A stretch of DNA of 64,000 nt from UBA668 sp040081465 (GTDB lineage: Bacteria; Actinomycetota; Acidimicrobiia; Acidimicrobiales; Ilumatobacteraceae): assembly GCA_040081465.1 (NCBI GenBank), contig JBEBGL010000003.1, positions 124,001 to 188,000 of the forward strand, given 5' to 3'. Below the pieces are notes generated by a model that was given only the letters and a program-made list of their open reading frames with translations, had not been told where the DNA came from and did no database searches. Positions within the stretch are counted from its first letter, which is position 1. Every line of letters begins with the position of its first letter. Positions 1 through 8,852 of this stretch are shown piece after piece. The translations under genes and the position numbers were made by a program.

Positions 1-2
1 CG

Positions 3-467
3 ACCGCTGACATCGGCACCGGCGAGAAGTCACTATCAGATCTCCTACGTCCGAGTGTGTGGATGGCACTTACGCAGCTCGCTGTCGCCTTCATCGTCTT
101 CGCGACTGCGCGCGCCGTGCGACCAGGTCGCCCAGTGCGCGAGCCCGAGCAAGTGCCGATCGCGGGCAGCGCGTTGGTGGTTGCGACCGGAACCCTGATG
201 CGTCGCGCCCACCATGCCGAGCGTGCTGGCTGGATGTTGCGCGGCAACCTTTATCGCACGTTGTGCCGACGATTTCACCTGCCCGCAACTGCTTCGATTG
301 AAGCCATCGACAACATCGTGGCCGCGAACACTTCGCTGCCTATCGGCCACGTCGCTGCGGTGCTGCAGCGCGAAGTTCACGACGACCAAGGCTTGCTCGA
401 ACTCAGCAATAGTTTGCAAGCCATTCGAGAAGCGACACTTGAAACACTAGAAGGAGCTACACCGTGA
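3..467 (+). CDS. DUF4350-type membrane protein, C-terminal part (5' end outside window)
   Basis: The reading frame is open from the first bases of the window, so only the last 154 residues are seen. They hold one hydrophobic segment (about residues 20-36 of the visible part), followed by an Arg/Pro-rich stretch with GRPVREPEQVPIAGSALV. This matches the end of actinobacterial DUF4350 proteins, where a last membrane helix precedes a small helical cytoplasmic tail. The stop overlaps the GTG start of the moxR-like gene by 3 bases, indicating one operon with the MoxR and DUF58 genes. The molecular role of the family is unknown; association with envelope or secreted-protein maturation is inferred from its MoxR/DUF58 neighbours. 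Confidence 0.75.
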   Translation, partial: TADIGTGEKSLSDLLRPSVWMALTQLAVAFIVFATARAVRPGRPVREPEQVPIAGSALVVATGTLMRRAHHAERAGWMLRGNLYRTLCRRFHLPATASIEAIDNIVAANTSLPIGHVAAVLQREVHDDQGLLELSNSLQAIREATLETLEGATP

Positions 468-1471
468 CCGATTCCGTCACCTCCCAACCATCGTCACCCT
501 CAACGTCAGATGCGAGGTCCCCACTTGATGCTGTACTTGCCGTGCGCGCGGAGGTCGGCAAGGTTGTGGTGGGGCAGGAGGGTGTGCTCACCGGCGCAAT
601 TGCGGCTTTGCTAGTGCACGGCCACGTGCTGCTGGAAGGCGTGCCAGGCGTCGCCAAGACGCTCTTGGCAAAGAGTCTCGCCGCCGCGTTCGATATGAAG
701 TTCACACGCCTTCAGTTCACGCCCGACCTGATGCCAAGCGACGTCATCGGACAACAACTCGTCGAACAGTCGGCTGGTGGCGGAATCTCGTTTCGCTTTC
801 GCGAAGGGCCTGTGTTCACCAACCTGTTGCTCGCCGACGAAATCAACCGCACGCCACCTAAGACGCAAGCCGCGCTGCTGGAAGCAATGGAGGAGCGGCA
901 GGTCAGTTACGACGGTCACACGTTGAAGTTGCCCGACCCGTTCTTGGTGATCGCTACGCAGAACCCAATCGAGTACGAGGGCACATATCCGCTACCGGAG
1001 GCGCAGCTCGACCGATTTCTGTTCAAGCTCAACGTGAGTTACCCGACCGCCGAGCAAGAGTTGGAGATGATCGCACGTCACGACGCGGGGCTCGATCCGC
1101 ACGATATGCGGGGTGCTGGTGTGCGGCCGGTCGCGAACGCAGCCGACCTAGCTGCCGGGCGGGCGGCCATTCAGCGAATCCGTGTCGACACGGCAGTCCA
1201 GCAGTACATCGTGTCGCTGTGCCGCGCGACCCGCGACTCGCCGTCGTTGCAATTGGGCGTCTCGCCGCGCGGGGCAACCTGGTTGCTGCATGCCTCCAAG
1301 GCGTGGGCGTGGTTGAGCGGTCGCGATTTCGTGACGCCCGATGAAGTGAAAGCCGTAGCGAAACCGTGCATGCGCCACCGAGTGATGGTCCGCCCCGAAC
1401 TCGAGCTAGAAGGCACGTCGGCCGACGGGGTTCTCGACGGCATCCTCGCCACGATTCCAACGCCGCGCTAG
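464..1471 (+). CDS. moxR: MoxR-family AAA+ ATPase
   Basis: A 335-residue ATPase of the MoxR/RavA type. The Walker A motif GVPGVAKT is at about residues 59-66 and Walker B LLLADE at about 121-126, followed by the INRTPPKTQAALLEAMEE stretch typical of the family. A C-terminal AAA lid carries the RGA motif (SPRGATWLL). MoxR ATPases act as chaperones, often for proteins with VWA domains, and commonly sit beside DUF58 genes, as here. The start is a GTG overlapping the stop of the upstream DUF4350 gene; no earlier in-frame start is plausible. The DUF58 gene begins 16 bases downstream. The order matches the Mycobacterium tuberculosis moxR2 region (Rv3691-Rv3695). The substrate is unknown. Confidence 0.95.
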   Translation: MTDSVTSQPSSPSTSDARSPLDAVLAVRAEVGKVVVGQEGVLTGAIAALLVHGHVLLEGVPGVAKTLLAKSLAAAFDMKFTRLQFTPDLMPSDVIGQQLVEQSAGGGISFRFREGPVFTNLLLADEINRTPPKTQAALLEAMEERQVSYDGHTLKLPDPFLVIATQNPIEYEGTYPLPEAQLDRFLFKLNVSYPTAEQELEMIARHDAGLDPHDMRGAGVRPVANAADLAAGRAAIQRIRVDTAVQQYIVSLCRATRDSPSLQLGVSPRGATWLLHASKAWAWLSGRDFVTPDEVKAVAKPCMRHRVMVRPELELEGTSADGVLDGILATIPTPR

Positions 1472-1487
1472 CCGACGTCCATCCACT

Positions 1488-2816
1488 GTGCATCGCCGCT
1501 TCGCTTATCCGATACCAACGGTGTGGTTCGCCGCGCTCGCGGCGGTGAGCGGCCTACTGCTGTTTGCGTGGCCGGGCAGCAACTGGTGGGCGTTGTGGGC
1601 AGTCGAGTTGCTGTTGGTGCTTGTGCTGGTGGTCGACTCGGTTGCATGCGTCTCGCCGCGACGTATCAGTGTGCAGCGTGAAGTTGCCGAGTCGGTGACC
1701 GTCGGCGAACAAGCAACGCTGACGTGGCTGATCGACAATCGCTCGCCGCGCGCTGGCCGAGTAACGGTGACCGACGCGCTGTGGCCGAGCCTGCAGGCCG
1801 AACGTCGTCGTGTTGGTGCACATCTGCGCAGTGGTGCGCGTCTGAAGTCGCGCACCACGTTGCGCCCGACACGTCGCGGTCGCTTCCCGCTGAACGACGT
1901 GACCGTGCGCGTCGAGGGACCACTACGAATGATCAGCCGCCAGGCCACACGCGATCTGCCTGGTGGGTTGCGCGTGATGCCGGCGTATCCGAGTCGAGAG
2001 GAAGTGCAGCGCCGCATGCGTATGCCGCGGGTGCTGGAGGTCGGCCTACGCAGCATTCGCACGAGCGGGGGCGGCACCGAGTTTGATCAGCTGCGCGACT
2101 TCCGGCCCGACGACGAGTTTCGGCGCATCGACTGGGCGGCGACCGTGCGCCTGCAACGGCCGATCGTGAAGCAGTACCGCGCCGAGCGGAACCAGAACAT
2201 TGTGTTGCTGCTGGACAACGGGCGCGTCATGGCGGGCGTTGTTGGGGGAGTACCGCGCGTCGAGCATGCGATGGACGCGGTGCTCGGTGTCGTGCAGACG
2301 GCGACGAAGTTGGGCGACCGCGTTGGCCTGGTCACCTTCGACCGACAGGTGCGCAGCATTCTCGTTCCGACGAATGGCAAGAGCCAACTAGGGCGAGCCG
2401 CCGAGGCGATGTACATGCTCGAGCCCGACTACAGCGAGAGTGCGTATCAGGTGGCATTCAGCGCGGCGACGGCGCGGTTTCGACGCCGGTCGATGTTTAT
2501 CGTGCTTACCGATCTTGTCGAGTCGGCAGTCGAGCAAGCGTTACTGCCGGCGATGCCGATCATTACTCGACGGCACCTTGTGGTCGTTGCGGCGGTGCAA
2601 GATCCGGTCGTTAAAGCGTGGGCTAGCGGCGCGGCCCATCAGTGGGCAAGCGAGGCGTATCGCGAGGCTGCCGCAGTGAACATGTTGCAGCAACGAGCGC
2701 GAGCGACTGCCCGACTGCGCGCTGCTGGCGCGGTAGTCATCGATGCGGCGCCCGGGCAGTTAGCAATTGAGTTAGTCGACGCCTATCTCGAACTCAAGGC
2801 GAGCGGACGCCTGTAA
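1488..2816 (+). CDS. DUF58 domain membrane protein
   Basis: A 442-residue protein with two hydrophobic N-terminal helices (about residues 10-46), an Ig-like segment, and a DUF58 domain whose hallmark RRIDWAATVRL lies near residues 212-222. After it comes a VWA-like fold (IVLLLDNGRV... VGLVTFDRQVRSI) with MIDAS-like acidic and hydroxyl residues. DUF58 proteins are the usual genetic partners, and probably clients, of MoxR ATPases. The GTG start 16 bases after moxR gives a sensible N-terminus. It forms the third gene of the DUF4350-moxR-DUF58 operon. Exact function is unknown; envelope biogenesis is the usual inference for this group. Confidence 0.92.
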   Translation: MHRRFAYPIPTVWFAALAAVSGLLLFAWPGSNWWALWAVELLLVLVLVVDSVACVSPRRISVQREVAESVTVGEQATLTWLIDNRSPRAGRVTVTDALWPSLQAERRRVGAHLRSGARLKSRTTLRPTRRGRFPLNDVTVRVEGPLRMISRQATRDLPGGLRVMPAYPSREEVQRRMRMPRVLEVGLRSIRTSGGGTEFDQLRDFRPDDEFRRIDWAATVRLQRPIVKQYRAERNQNIVLLLDNGRVMAGVVGGVPRVEHAMDAVLGVVQTATKLGDRVGLVTFDRQVRSILVPTNGKSQLGRAAEAMYMLEPDYSESAYQVAFSAATARFRRRSMFIVLTDLVESAVEQALLPAMPIITRRHLVVVAAVQDPVVKAWASGAAHQWASEAYREAAAVNMLQQRARATARLRAAGAVVIDAAPGQLAIELVDAYLELKASGRL

Positions 2817-2824
2817 CTCAAGCG

Positions 2825-3817
2825 CTACAACGCAGCGTCGGGGGTGTAGCTCTCGTTGCCCTCCCGTCGAGCGCGCAACGCGAACCTGATCGTCCATCCC
2901 CAGAAGAGAACGAAGACCAACACACCGATCCCGATGCGCAATGAGGTCGGCCACGGACGCCCGGTGACAAAACCCTCAACCAACGCCGCGAGCAGGAAGG
3001 CGAGGATCAGGCCGATCAGCACACTGCCCGCGCGACGCGCTTCCTCGGTGAGCGCGTTGATTCGCGAACGATCACCGGGGTCGATGATTGCCCAACCGAT
3101 GCGCAGACCGGCGGCACCGGCGACGATCACCGCCGATATCTCGAGCATTCCGTGCGGCAGTATCAGGCCCCAAAATTTGTCGGCCTGACCTGCGTTAGTG
3201 AACAGTCCACCAGCAAGGCCGATGTTGGCGCCGTTCATTGCGAGCACCACGGCCGTCACGACACACAGCAGGATTCCGGCTGCGAAGGCTAGGAAGCCCA
3301 CGCGCACATTGTTGAGGAATACCTGTGTGGCGAAGTTCTGCGACGGCTGATTGCTGTAGTAGTCCTCGAAGTCCTGCTCGATGTACTGCTGCGCTGCCGC
3401 GTCGGGTGCGACCACATCGAAAGCAGCGGGCGAAATCGCCAGCCAGATCTGGAAGAAGGCCCAAGGCAAGCAGGTCAGCAGCGCGGCGATGGCGATGTAG
3501 CGCCGCAACGAATAGATCGCTGCGGGAAACGTGATGGTGGCGAACTGTTGAACGCCGCGACGAACTTCCGTATCGGGCTGGCCGTACAACACGCCGTGTG
3601 CGTCGGTCACAAGCAATGTCAGTCGACTCACAAGCGCAGAGTCGCCGGCGTACTCAATTCGCGCGTGCGCAAGGTTTGCCCCACCGCGCTGATACAGGTG
3701 CACCAACTCGTCCAGTTCGTCAGGTGCGACCTGCGCAACCTTGCGCGCCTTCTCGGTGAGCTGCTGGAGCCGCCACCAAGCACCCTGATGCGTCGCGACG
3801 AAGGCATCGATGTCCAC
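2825..3817 (-). CDS. SpoIIM-like integral membrane protein
   Basis: A 330-residue protein of the stage II sporulation protein M / DUF95 family. A long soluble N-terminal helical part (about 100 residues) precedes at least five hydrophobic segments; family features include FPAAIYSLRRYIAIAALL and the LPHGMLEISAVIVAGAAGLRIG stretch. The frame is open upstream to 4021 but would overlap the divergent RDD gene; a GTG at 3817 gives MDIDAFVATHQGAWW, the natural start. It faces the DUF58 gene tail to tail (8-base gap) and diverges from the RDD gene. In Mycobacterium the homologue occupies the same place in the moxR2 cluster. In non-sporulating actinobacteria its role is unknown. Confidence 0.9.
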   Translation of the reverse strand: MDIDAFVATHQGAWWRLQQLTEKARKVAQVAPDELDELVHLYQRGGANLAHARIEYAGDSALVSRLTLLVTDAHGVLYGQPDTEVRRGVQQFATITFPAAIYSLRRYIAIAALLTCLPWAFFQIWLAISPAAFDVVAPDAAAQQYIEQDFEDYYSNQPSQNFATQVFLNNVRVGFLAFAAGILLCVVTAVVLAMNGANIGLAGGLFTNAGQADKFWGLILPHGMLEISAVIVAGAAGLRIGWAIIDPGDRSRINALTEEARRAGSVLIGLILAFLLAALVEGFVTGRPWPTSLRIGIGVLVFVLFWGWTIRFALRARREGNESYTPDAAL

Positions 3818-3872
3818 AGTGTTTCTAGGGTAGCTGTCCTCCTCTGGTGCCTGTCCTTCTAAGGTGACGGCT

Positions 3873-4649
3873 ATGGAGGGAATCGTTACCCCCGAGGCGG
3901 TCGTGCTCGACGTCGAAACCGCTGGCGTCGCGTCTCGCGTCTTCGCCGGAATCATCGATCTGCTAATCCAAATCGGAATTCTCTTCGCCGGGTCGCTGAT
4001 ACTGACGATCTTCGGGCTCACCTCTTCGTCGTCGCGGCTGCTTGTCTCCTTATTGATGGCACTTGTGGTGATGGGTTACCCAGTCGTCAGCGAAACCCTG
4101 ATGCGCGGCCGCACAATCGGAAAGCGAGCGATGGGGTTACGCGCAGTAACCATCGAAGGCGCACCTATCCGGCTGCGTCACGCAATGTTGCGCATGATGG
4201 GCGGCCTGGTCGATCGGTTCCTGCCACCTTTCGGTGTCACCGGCATGTTGTTCGTGCTCGGCACTTCGCGTCACCAGCGCGTCGGTGATCTGCTGGCGGG
4301 CACGATTGTGATTCGCGATCCGGATCGCACGCCTTTGCCGATGGCCGTTTGGTTCCCGGTGCCACCCGGCTGCGAGGCGTTCGCCGCGACTATCGACCCG
4401 ACCGCGATGACTGACGAGCAGTACACGGTGATCCGCTCGTTTCTGATGCGTAACCGCGAGCTGTCAGCCGATGCCCGCTACGCGTTGGCCGCCGATCTCG
4501 CTCGCCGAGCCGCCGCGACCCTGCGACACGACGGACACGCCAAGGTTCATCCGGAGGCGTACTTGTTGTGCGTGATTAGTCGCTATCAGCGACGCAACTT
4601 TCCGAACTATCAGCCGACCTCCTGGCAACCTGCGGTCGCGAGTTCGTAG
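3873..4649 (+). CDS. RDD-family membrane protein
   Basis: A 258-residue protein starting MEGIVTPEAVVLDVETAG and containing an RDD domain. The first transmembrane segment carries the Arg/Asp pair (SRVFAGIIDLLI), and the later conserved part reads GRTIGKRAMGLRAV and QRVGDLLAGTIVI. A GTG nine bases earlier is possible, but AAGGTGA just upstream of the ATG acts as ribosome binding site and the family normally begins here. A soluble helical C-terminus of about 100 residues follows the membrane part. It diverges from the SpoIIM-like gene with 55 bases between starts, as in the mycobacterial moxR2 region. Function is unknown; transport or envelope roles have been proposed for RDD proteins. Confidence 0.9.
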   Translation: MEGIVTPEAVVLDVETAGVASRVFAGIIDLLIQIGILFAGSLILTIFGLTSSSSRLLVSLLMALVVMGYPVVSETLMRGRTIGKRAMGLRAVTIEGAPIRLRHAMLRMMGGLVDRFLPPFGVTGMLFVLGTSRHQRVGDLLAGTIVIRDPDRTPLPMAVWFPVPPGCEAFAATIDPTAMTDEQYTVIRSFLMRNRELSADARYALAADLARRAAATLRHDGHAKVHPEAYLLCVISRYQRRNFPNYQPTSWQPAVASS

Positions 4650-4659
4650 CCTGGCAGCC

Positions 4660-5814
4660 ATGGCTTCGCCCGCTGCGTACACCTATCTCGACCACGCCGC
4701 GACGACGCCCATGCGTCCGCAGGCAGTCGCGGCGATGTTGCCATTTCTCTCCGAGCGCTTCGCCAACCCTTCTGGCTCGCATCGTTTCGCCCGCGAAGCG
4801 CGCCGAGCGATCGACGAGGCACGCGATGTGGTCGCCGGAATCATCGGCTGTCGCCCAGGTGAAGTTGTGTTCACCGGTAGCGGCACAGAGGCTGACAACA
4901 CAGCGGTGCTCGGATCGGTTGCGCGCCGAGGCGGAGTAGCGGTCTGCTCGGCCACCGAGCACCACGCAGTCCTCGAATGTGTTCATCAGCTCGGTGGCCA
5001 TGTGGTGGCGACGACATCGACTGGAGCGGTCGATCTCGACGCGCTGGCCGCGACGCTGGACATGCTCTCCGACGTCACCGTTGTGAGCGTCATGGCCGTC
5101 AACAACGAAGTCGGCACGATCAACGACTTGGCCGCCGTTCGCGCCGTTGTTCGCCGTCATGCACCGAAGGCGCTGCTACACACAGATGCAGTGCAGGCGG
5201 CATGTTGGCTCGACCTCCGTTCCATCACGCCGCATGTCGACTTTCTCTCGCTTTCGGCGCACAAGTTCGGTGGGCCAAAGGGAGTCGGGCTACTTGTTGC
5301 ACGCGATGGTGCCAAGTTCGCGCCGACTCTTATCGGCGGTGGGCAAGAGGGCGAACGGCGCAGTGGAACGCACAACGTCGGCGGAATCGTGGCGATGGTC
5401 GAAGCACTACGCCTGACTGACGAGAATCGCGAAAGCGATGTCGCCCGCATCGGTCCGCTGCGCGACCGGTTCATCGACGGGCTCGTGGCGAGTCTGCCGG
5501 GAGTGCACGAGACGGTTGCCCGCGATCGCAAGGTTGCAGGCTCAGCGCACGTGTGCATTGAGGGCATCGAGAACGAGGCGCTGCTGTTCATGCTCGATGA
5601 AGCCTGCGTCTGCGCTAGTGCCGCTGCCGCCTGTGCTGCTGGCGCGATGGAGCCTTCGCACGTGCTCGCCGCCATGGGCGTGCCGCGAGAGGTGGCGCTT
5701 GGTGCAGTTCGCTTCTCGCTCGGCATCACCACGACACAGGCCGACGTCGATCGAGGCGTCGAAGTGGTTGCGCAAGCAGTGCAGCGCCTACGTCGTGTGA
5801 AGGTGACGTCGTGA
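4660..5814 (+). CDS. iscS: Cysteine desulfurase (IscS/NifS-like)
   Basis: A 384-residue PLP enzyme of the class V aminotransferase fold. It removes sulfur from cysteine as a protein-bound persulfide for tRNA thiolation and Fe-S assembly. The PLP lysine is K202 in SAHKFGGPKG, the substrate-side histidines are H101-H102 (EHHAV), and the catalytic cysteine is C325 in AACAAGAMEPSHVL. The gene ends 10 bases before mnmA, whose product uses the sulfur, so co-transcription is expected; the same pair occurs in Mycobacterium (Rv3025c-Rv3024c). A 14-bp tandem duplication covers the last codons and the gap to mnmA. Confidence 0.95.
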   Translation: MASPAAYTYLDHAATTPMRPQAVAAMLPFLSERFANPSGSHRFAREARRAIDEARDVVAGIIGCRPGEVVFTGSGTEADNTAVLGSVARRGGVAVCSATEHHAVLECVHQLGGHVVATTSTGAVDLDALAATLDMLSDVTVVSVMAVNNEVGTINDLAAVRAVVRRHAPKALLHTDAVQAACWLDLRSITPHVDFLSLSAHKFGGPKGVGLLVARDGAKFAPTLIGGGQEGERRSGTHNVGGIVAMVEALRLTDENRESDVARIGPLRDRFIDGLVASLPGVHETVARDRKVAGSAHVCIEGIENEALLFMLDEACVCASAAAACAAGAMEPSHVLAAMGVPREVALGAVRFSLGITTTQADVDRGVEVVAQAVQRLRRVKVTS

Positions 5815-5824
5815 AGGTGACGTC
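5797..5824 (+). repeat. 14-bp tandem duplication at the iscS/mnmA junction
   Basis: The unit GTGAAGGTGACGTC occurs twice in a row (5797-5810 and 5811-5824) and its first eight bases appear a third time as the start of mnmA. The first copy encodes the last residues of the desulfurase. The second contains its stop and supplies AAGGTG as a possible ribosome binding site for mnmA. Confidence 0.9.
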
Positions 5825-6868
5825 GTGAAGGTTCTGGTGGCGTTGAGTGGTGGCGTCGACTCGTCGGTCGCCGCCGCCGAGTTGCTTCGCGATGGGCATG
5901 AGGTCGTTGGCATCACCATGCGTCTATGGGGCGGCGAGAGCGATACCGGCTGCTGCTCGATCGCGGATGTCGACGATGCGCGCCGTGTTGCACAGCAGCT
6001 CGACATTGATCATCTCGTGTTCAACTTCACCGACGACTTCAATACCCACGTTGTCGACCCCTACGTTCAGGCCCACCAAGACGGGCTCACTCCCAATCCA
6101 TGCATCGAGTGCAATCGTCATCTCAAGTTCGACAGGCTCAGCGAGCGCGCCGATCTACTTGGCTTCGATGCTGTGGCTACTGGCCACCATGCGCAGGTCG
6201 TTCAGCGCAACGGTGCGTGGTTTGTCGCTCGCGGCGAAGACCCGGCGAAGGATCAGAGCTACGTCGTGCACATGTTGCCGCAGCGCGAACTCGCGCGCAC
6301 CATCTTCCCCATTGGTCACATGACGAAGGCGCAGGTTCGCGAGAAGGCAACCGCGCTTGGTCTGCGTACCGCGGCCAAACCCGACAGCCAGGATGTGTGC
6401 TTCATCACCGACGGTGGCGGCCGTGTGGCGTTCCTTGGCAGTCGTATTCCGTTTCGACGCGCGCAGGTGATCGACGCGGTTGATGGCACCGAGCTAGGTG
6501 AGGTTGACTCGTTGGAGATGGTCACCCACGGCCAGCGCCGCGGTATCGGTCTGGTCGGTGGCGGTCCGAAGCGCTACGTCGTCGACATTGATCACGACAC
6601 AGCAACCGTGAAGGTCGGCGATGAGACCATGCTGCAGCGCGAGTCGCTGGCTGTCCGCAATGTTGTGTGGGCACACGAACCGGTTTCTGGCCAAGTCGCG
6701 GTGCAGTGCAGCGCTCACGGTGTCGCCGTGCAGGGAAGCCTGACTCACAATGCGAACGAGGCGAGCATCACTTGGAACTCACCACAGCGACGCGTGGCGC
6801 CCGGCCAGAGCGTTGTGTTCTACGACGTCAGCAACACCTATGTGTTGGGCGGCGGCATCGCCGTCTAG
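5825..6868 (+). CDS. mnmA: tRNA-specific 2-thiouridylase MnmA
   Basis: A 347-residue ATP-pyrophosphatase that adds sulfur to the wobble uridine (U34) of tRNAs for Lys, Glu and Gln. The PP-loop SGGVDSS is at residues 8-14. The two catalytic cysteines are C93 (NPCIEC) and C192 (DSQDVCFI), with the family motif KDQSYVVHML between them. The GTG start directly follows the duplicated junction after iscS and gives the canonical MKVLVALSGGVDSS N-terminus. Length is typical. It is paired with the cysteine desulfurase that provides persulfide sulfur. Confidence 0.97.
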   Translation: MKVLVALSGGVDSSVAAAELLRDGHEVVGITMRLWGGESDTGCCSIADVDDARRVAQQLDIDHLVFNFTDDFNTHVVDPYVQAHQDGLTPNPCIECNRHLKFDRLSERADLLGFDAVATGHHAQVVQRNGAWFVARGEDPAKDQSYVVHMLPQRELARTIFPIGHMTKAQVREKATALGLRTAAKPDSQDVCFITDGGGRVAFLGSRIPFRRAQVIDAVDGTELGEVDSLEMVTHGQRRGIGLVGGGPKRYVVDIDHDTATVKVGDETMLQRESLAVRNVVWAHEPVSGQVAVQCSAHGVAVQGSLTHNANEASITWNSPQRRVAPGQSVVFYDVSNTYVLGGGIAV

Positions 6869-6874
6869 CCACAG

Positions 6875-7756
6875 TTACGCAACCGGGATCTTGCGGTCGG
6901 CGAGGGCCCGCAGCGCTCGCCCTGGTCGTGACGGAGCTACTAGTACGGCTTGTGCATGAATCGCGGTCCCCTTCGGCTTCGCTTTCGTCGCGGCGAATAC
7001 CACTTGCACCATCTCGCGCATTCTGATCTCGAGTGCGTGTCCGGCTGCCGGCCCCGAGAGGTCGGCGGCTTCGGTGTCGGCCAGGGCCAATCGTGCCTGC
7101 AGCACATTTGGTCGGAGCACCATCAGAGTTTCCCCCAGCACGACCGGGTCGTGAATCACCACGCCCGCGGGAACGGACACCAACCACCGACACGAGAAGC
7201 GATGAAGCCGCTGGTAGATCAGCCACGTCAGCACGCTCGCGACCGCTATCAGCGCGATTCCGAGAGCCATTCGTTCGGCCGCAACTAGCAACACGCCCGC
7301 CACCAATGTGGCAACCCACAACATCCACGCAATCGCGATCGGGATCTGCATCGCGGCCGGTACGCGCAGTGGCAATCGCCGTTCGTCGCCGTACGCCGAT
7401 ACATGGACGCACGCTTCGCCGGTCTCGGCCATGAAAGCACTGAGTGTCACGAGCGTCGCGGCGGCGAGCGCTGCTACGCCGATCGGCGCGCTTGCGTCGA
7501 GCACGAGTGAGAGGACAGCTATCGGAATGGCGCATGGCGCGAGCATGCGGACGACTGTCAATCCGATCGGGCCACACACGACCAAAGCAACTACGACGGC
7601 GCCAGAGGTGATCCACCACGTCGTGGTTGCGACATTCTCGGCCCAAGAAGTGCGACCGCGCGCGGCGCTGGTGATGGCGATCGGCACGAGCACGGTTGCG
7701 GCCAGCCAAGAAAGTCGCGTTCCCCACAACGCAGAATTTGTGGAGAGCCTCGGCAT
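6875..7756 (-). CDS. Hypothetical multi-pass membrane protein
   Basis: A protein of about 293 residues when started at the ATG at 7756 (MPRLSTNSALWGTRLSW); the frame is open further upstream but that would run into the divergent MetE-like gene. It has two pairs of hydrophobic segments in the N-terminal two thirds (around residues 15-110 and 140-190) and a soluble C-terminal part containing VLRPNVLQARLALADTEAADL. No family is recognised. It lies convergent with mnmA (6-base gap) and divergent from the MetE-like gene with only 17 bases between starts. The position inside a conserved neighbourhood suggests a housekeeping role, but nothing in the sequence shows which. Confidence 0.7.
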   Translation of the reverse strand: MPRLSTNSALWGTRLSWLAATVLVPIAITSAARGRTSWAENVATTTWWITSGAVVVALVVCGPIGLTVVRMLAPCAIPIAVLSLVLDASAPIGVAALAAATLVTLSAFMAETGEACVHVSAYGDERRLPLRVPAAMQIPIAIAWMLWVATLVAGVLLVAAERMALGIALIAVASVLTWLIYQRLHRFSCRWLVSVPAGVVIHDPVVLGETLMVLRPNVLQARLALADTEAADLSGPAAGHALEIRMREMVQVVFAATKAKPKGTAIHAQAVLVAPSRPGRALRALADRKIPVA

Positions 7757-7773
7757 TGGGCAAACGTATCGCC

Positions 7774-8793
7774 ATGAAGCTTGCTGCTGCGCCTCCGAGC
7801 GGGGCAGCAACGGGTATCGGCGGACTTCCACACCTAGATGCACACCACGCGGTGGCGTTCGCGCTGCGAAATATGGAGTTGCCATCAATTCCGAGGTTGC
7901 CTCGGCGCTCGCCCGCCGAAGGCGCGATCGCGCAGGCGATGGTGGGTATGCAGGGCATCACCGTCGGGCAGTACGGAAGTATCTCCGTGCACCCGGAACA
8001 GGTCGACTCACTCTCGCCTGTATTCACCGACTTGCATCACGATGCGCTTGTTGGCTTTCGTACGTTCCTCGAAGACGCACCGCTCGAACTTGGTCGCGAG
8101 TACGAAGGCTGGGTCAAGTGGCAATTCGTAGGTCCTGTGACGTTTGGGCTGGCGCTGATGCGCGCTGGTGTGCCCATGAGCGAGGCATTCAGTTCGGCGG
8201 TGCGGGCGATCCGAACCCGCGTGCAGCATCTGCTCGAGGCTGTCCAGGTCGCATTGCCGCACTGCCGCCAAATCGTGTTCATTGAAGAGCCAGCTTTCGG
8301 CGAACTGATGCAACCGGGCTTTCCGATCGCTCCCGAGACTGCGATCGACCTTGTGTCTGGCGCACTCGCGGCTATCGAGACGACGGCAATGTCCGGACTG
8401 CATTGCTGTGGCAGCGGCGACATCTCTTCGCAGCTAGCCGCTGGCCCGGCGATCCTCTCGCTACCCGTTCATTCTGAGATTGCAGAGTCGGCGGGTTACC
8501 TGATTCGGTTCATGGAGTCCGGCGGGTACATCGCATGGGGTGTCGTGCCAACCTCCGGGCCGATCGCGACCTCAGCCGAGCGACCCTGGCGTGCTTTGTG
8601 CGCGTTGTGGTGTGAGCTAGTGCAACGCGGAGCCGACCCAGTGCTGCTGCGCACGCAAGCCTTGGTGACCACCGAGTGCGGACTTGCGGGTCACACGCCC
8701 GCGGTTGCGCAGCGGGTGCATGCGATCGTCGCCGAGATTGGTCGCCGTGTTCGTGACCAATCGAGCGCCAGTCGCTGGGTGCTTGGCGCCTGA
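7774..8793 (+). CDS. MetE-like (cobalamin-independent methionine synthase C-terminal family) protein
   Basis: A 339-residue single-domain protein of the UROD/MetE-like superfamily, about half the size of true MetE. Family traits are FIEEPAFGEL, the metal-site-like GLHCCGSGDIS (His-Cys spacing as in the MetE zinc site) and WGVVPTSGPI. The ATG at 7774 (MKLAAAPPSG) is chosen because the longer frame overlaps the divergent gene. Mycobacterium has the equivalent gene (Rv3015c) next to ligA, as here. The substrate is not known; methyl transfer to or from a thiol is the family's general chemistry, and assigning methionine synthesis would be over-reading. Confidence 0.85.
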   Translation: MKLAAAPPSGAATGIGGLPHLDAHHAVAFALRNMELPSIPRLPRRSPAEGAIAQAMVGMQGITVGQYGSISVHPEQVDSLSPVFTDLHHDALVGFRTFLEDAPLELGREYEGWVKWQFVGPVTFGLALMRAGVPMSEAFSSAVRAIRTRVQHLLEAVQVALPHCRQIVFIEEPAFGELMQPGFPIAPETAIDLVSGALAAIETTAMSGLHCCGSGDISSQLAAGPAILSLPVHSEIAESAGYLIRFMESGGYIAWGVVPTSGPIATSAERPWRALCALWCELVQRGADPVLLRTQALVTTECGLAGHTPAVAQRVHAIVAEIGRRVRDQSSASRWVLGA

Positions 8794-8852
8794 CCGCGCG
8801 CATCTGCGCTCATCTCTTCTCGCCAGCAATATGACGCACGTACACTCACCTC

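Noticed and set aside
6828..8027. 399-codon antisense frame across mnmA end and the MetE-like gene
   Set aside because: Arg/Ser-rich shadow of real genes with no domain.
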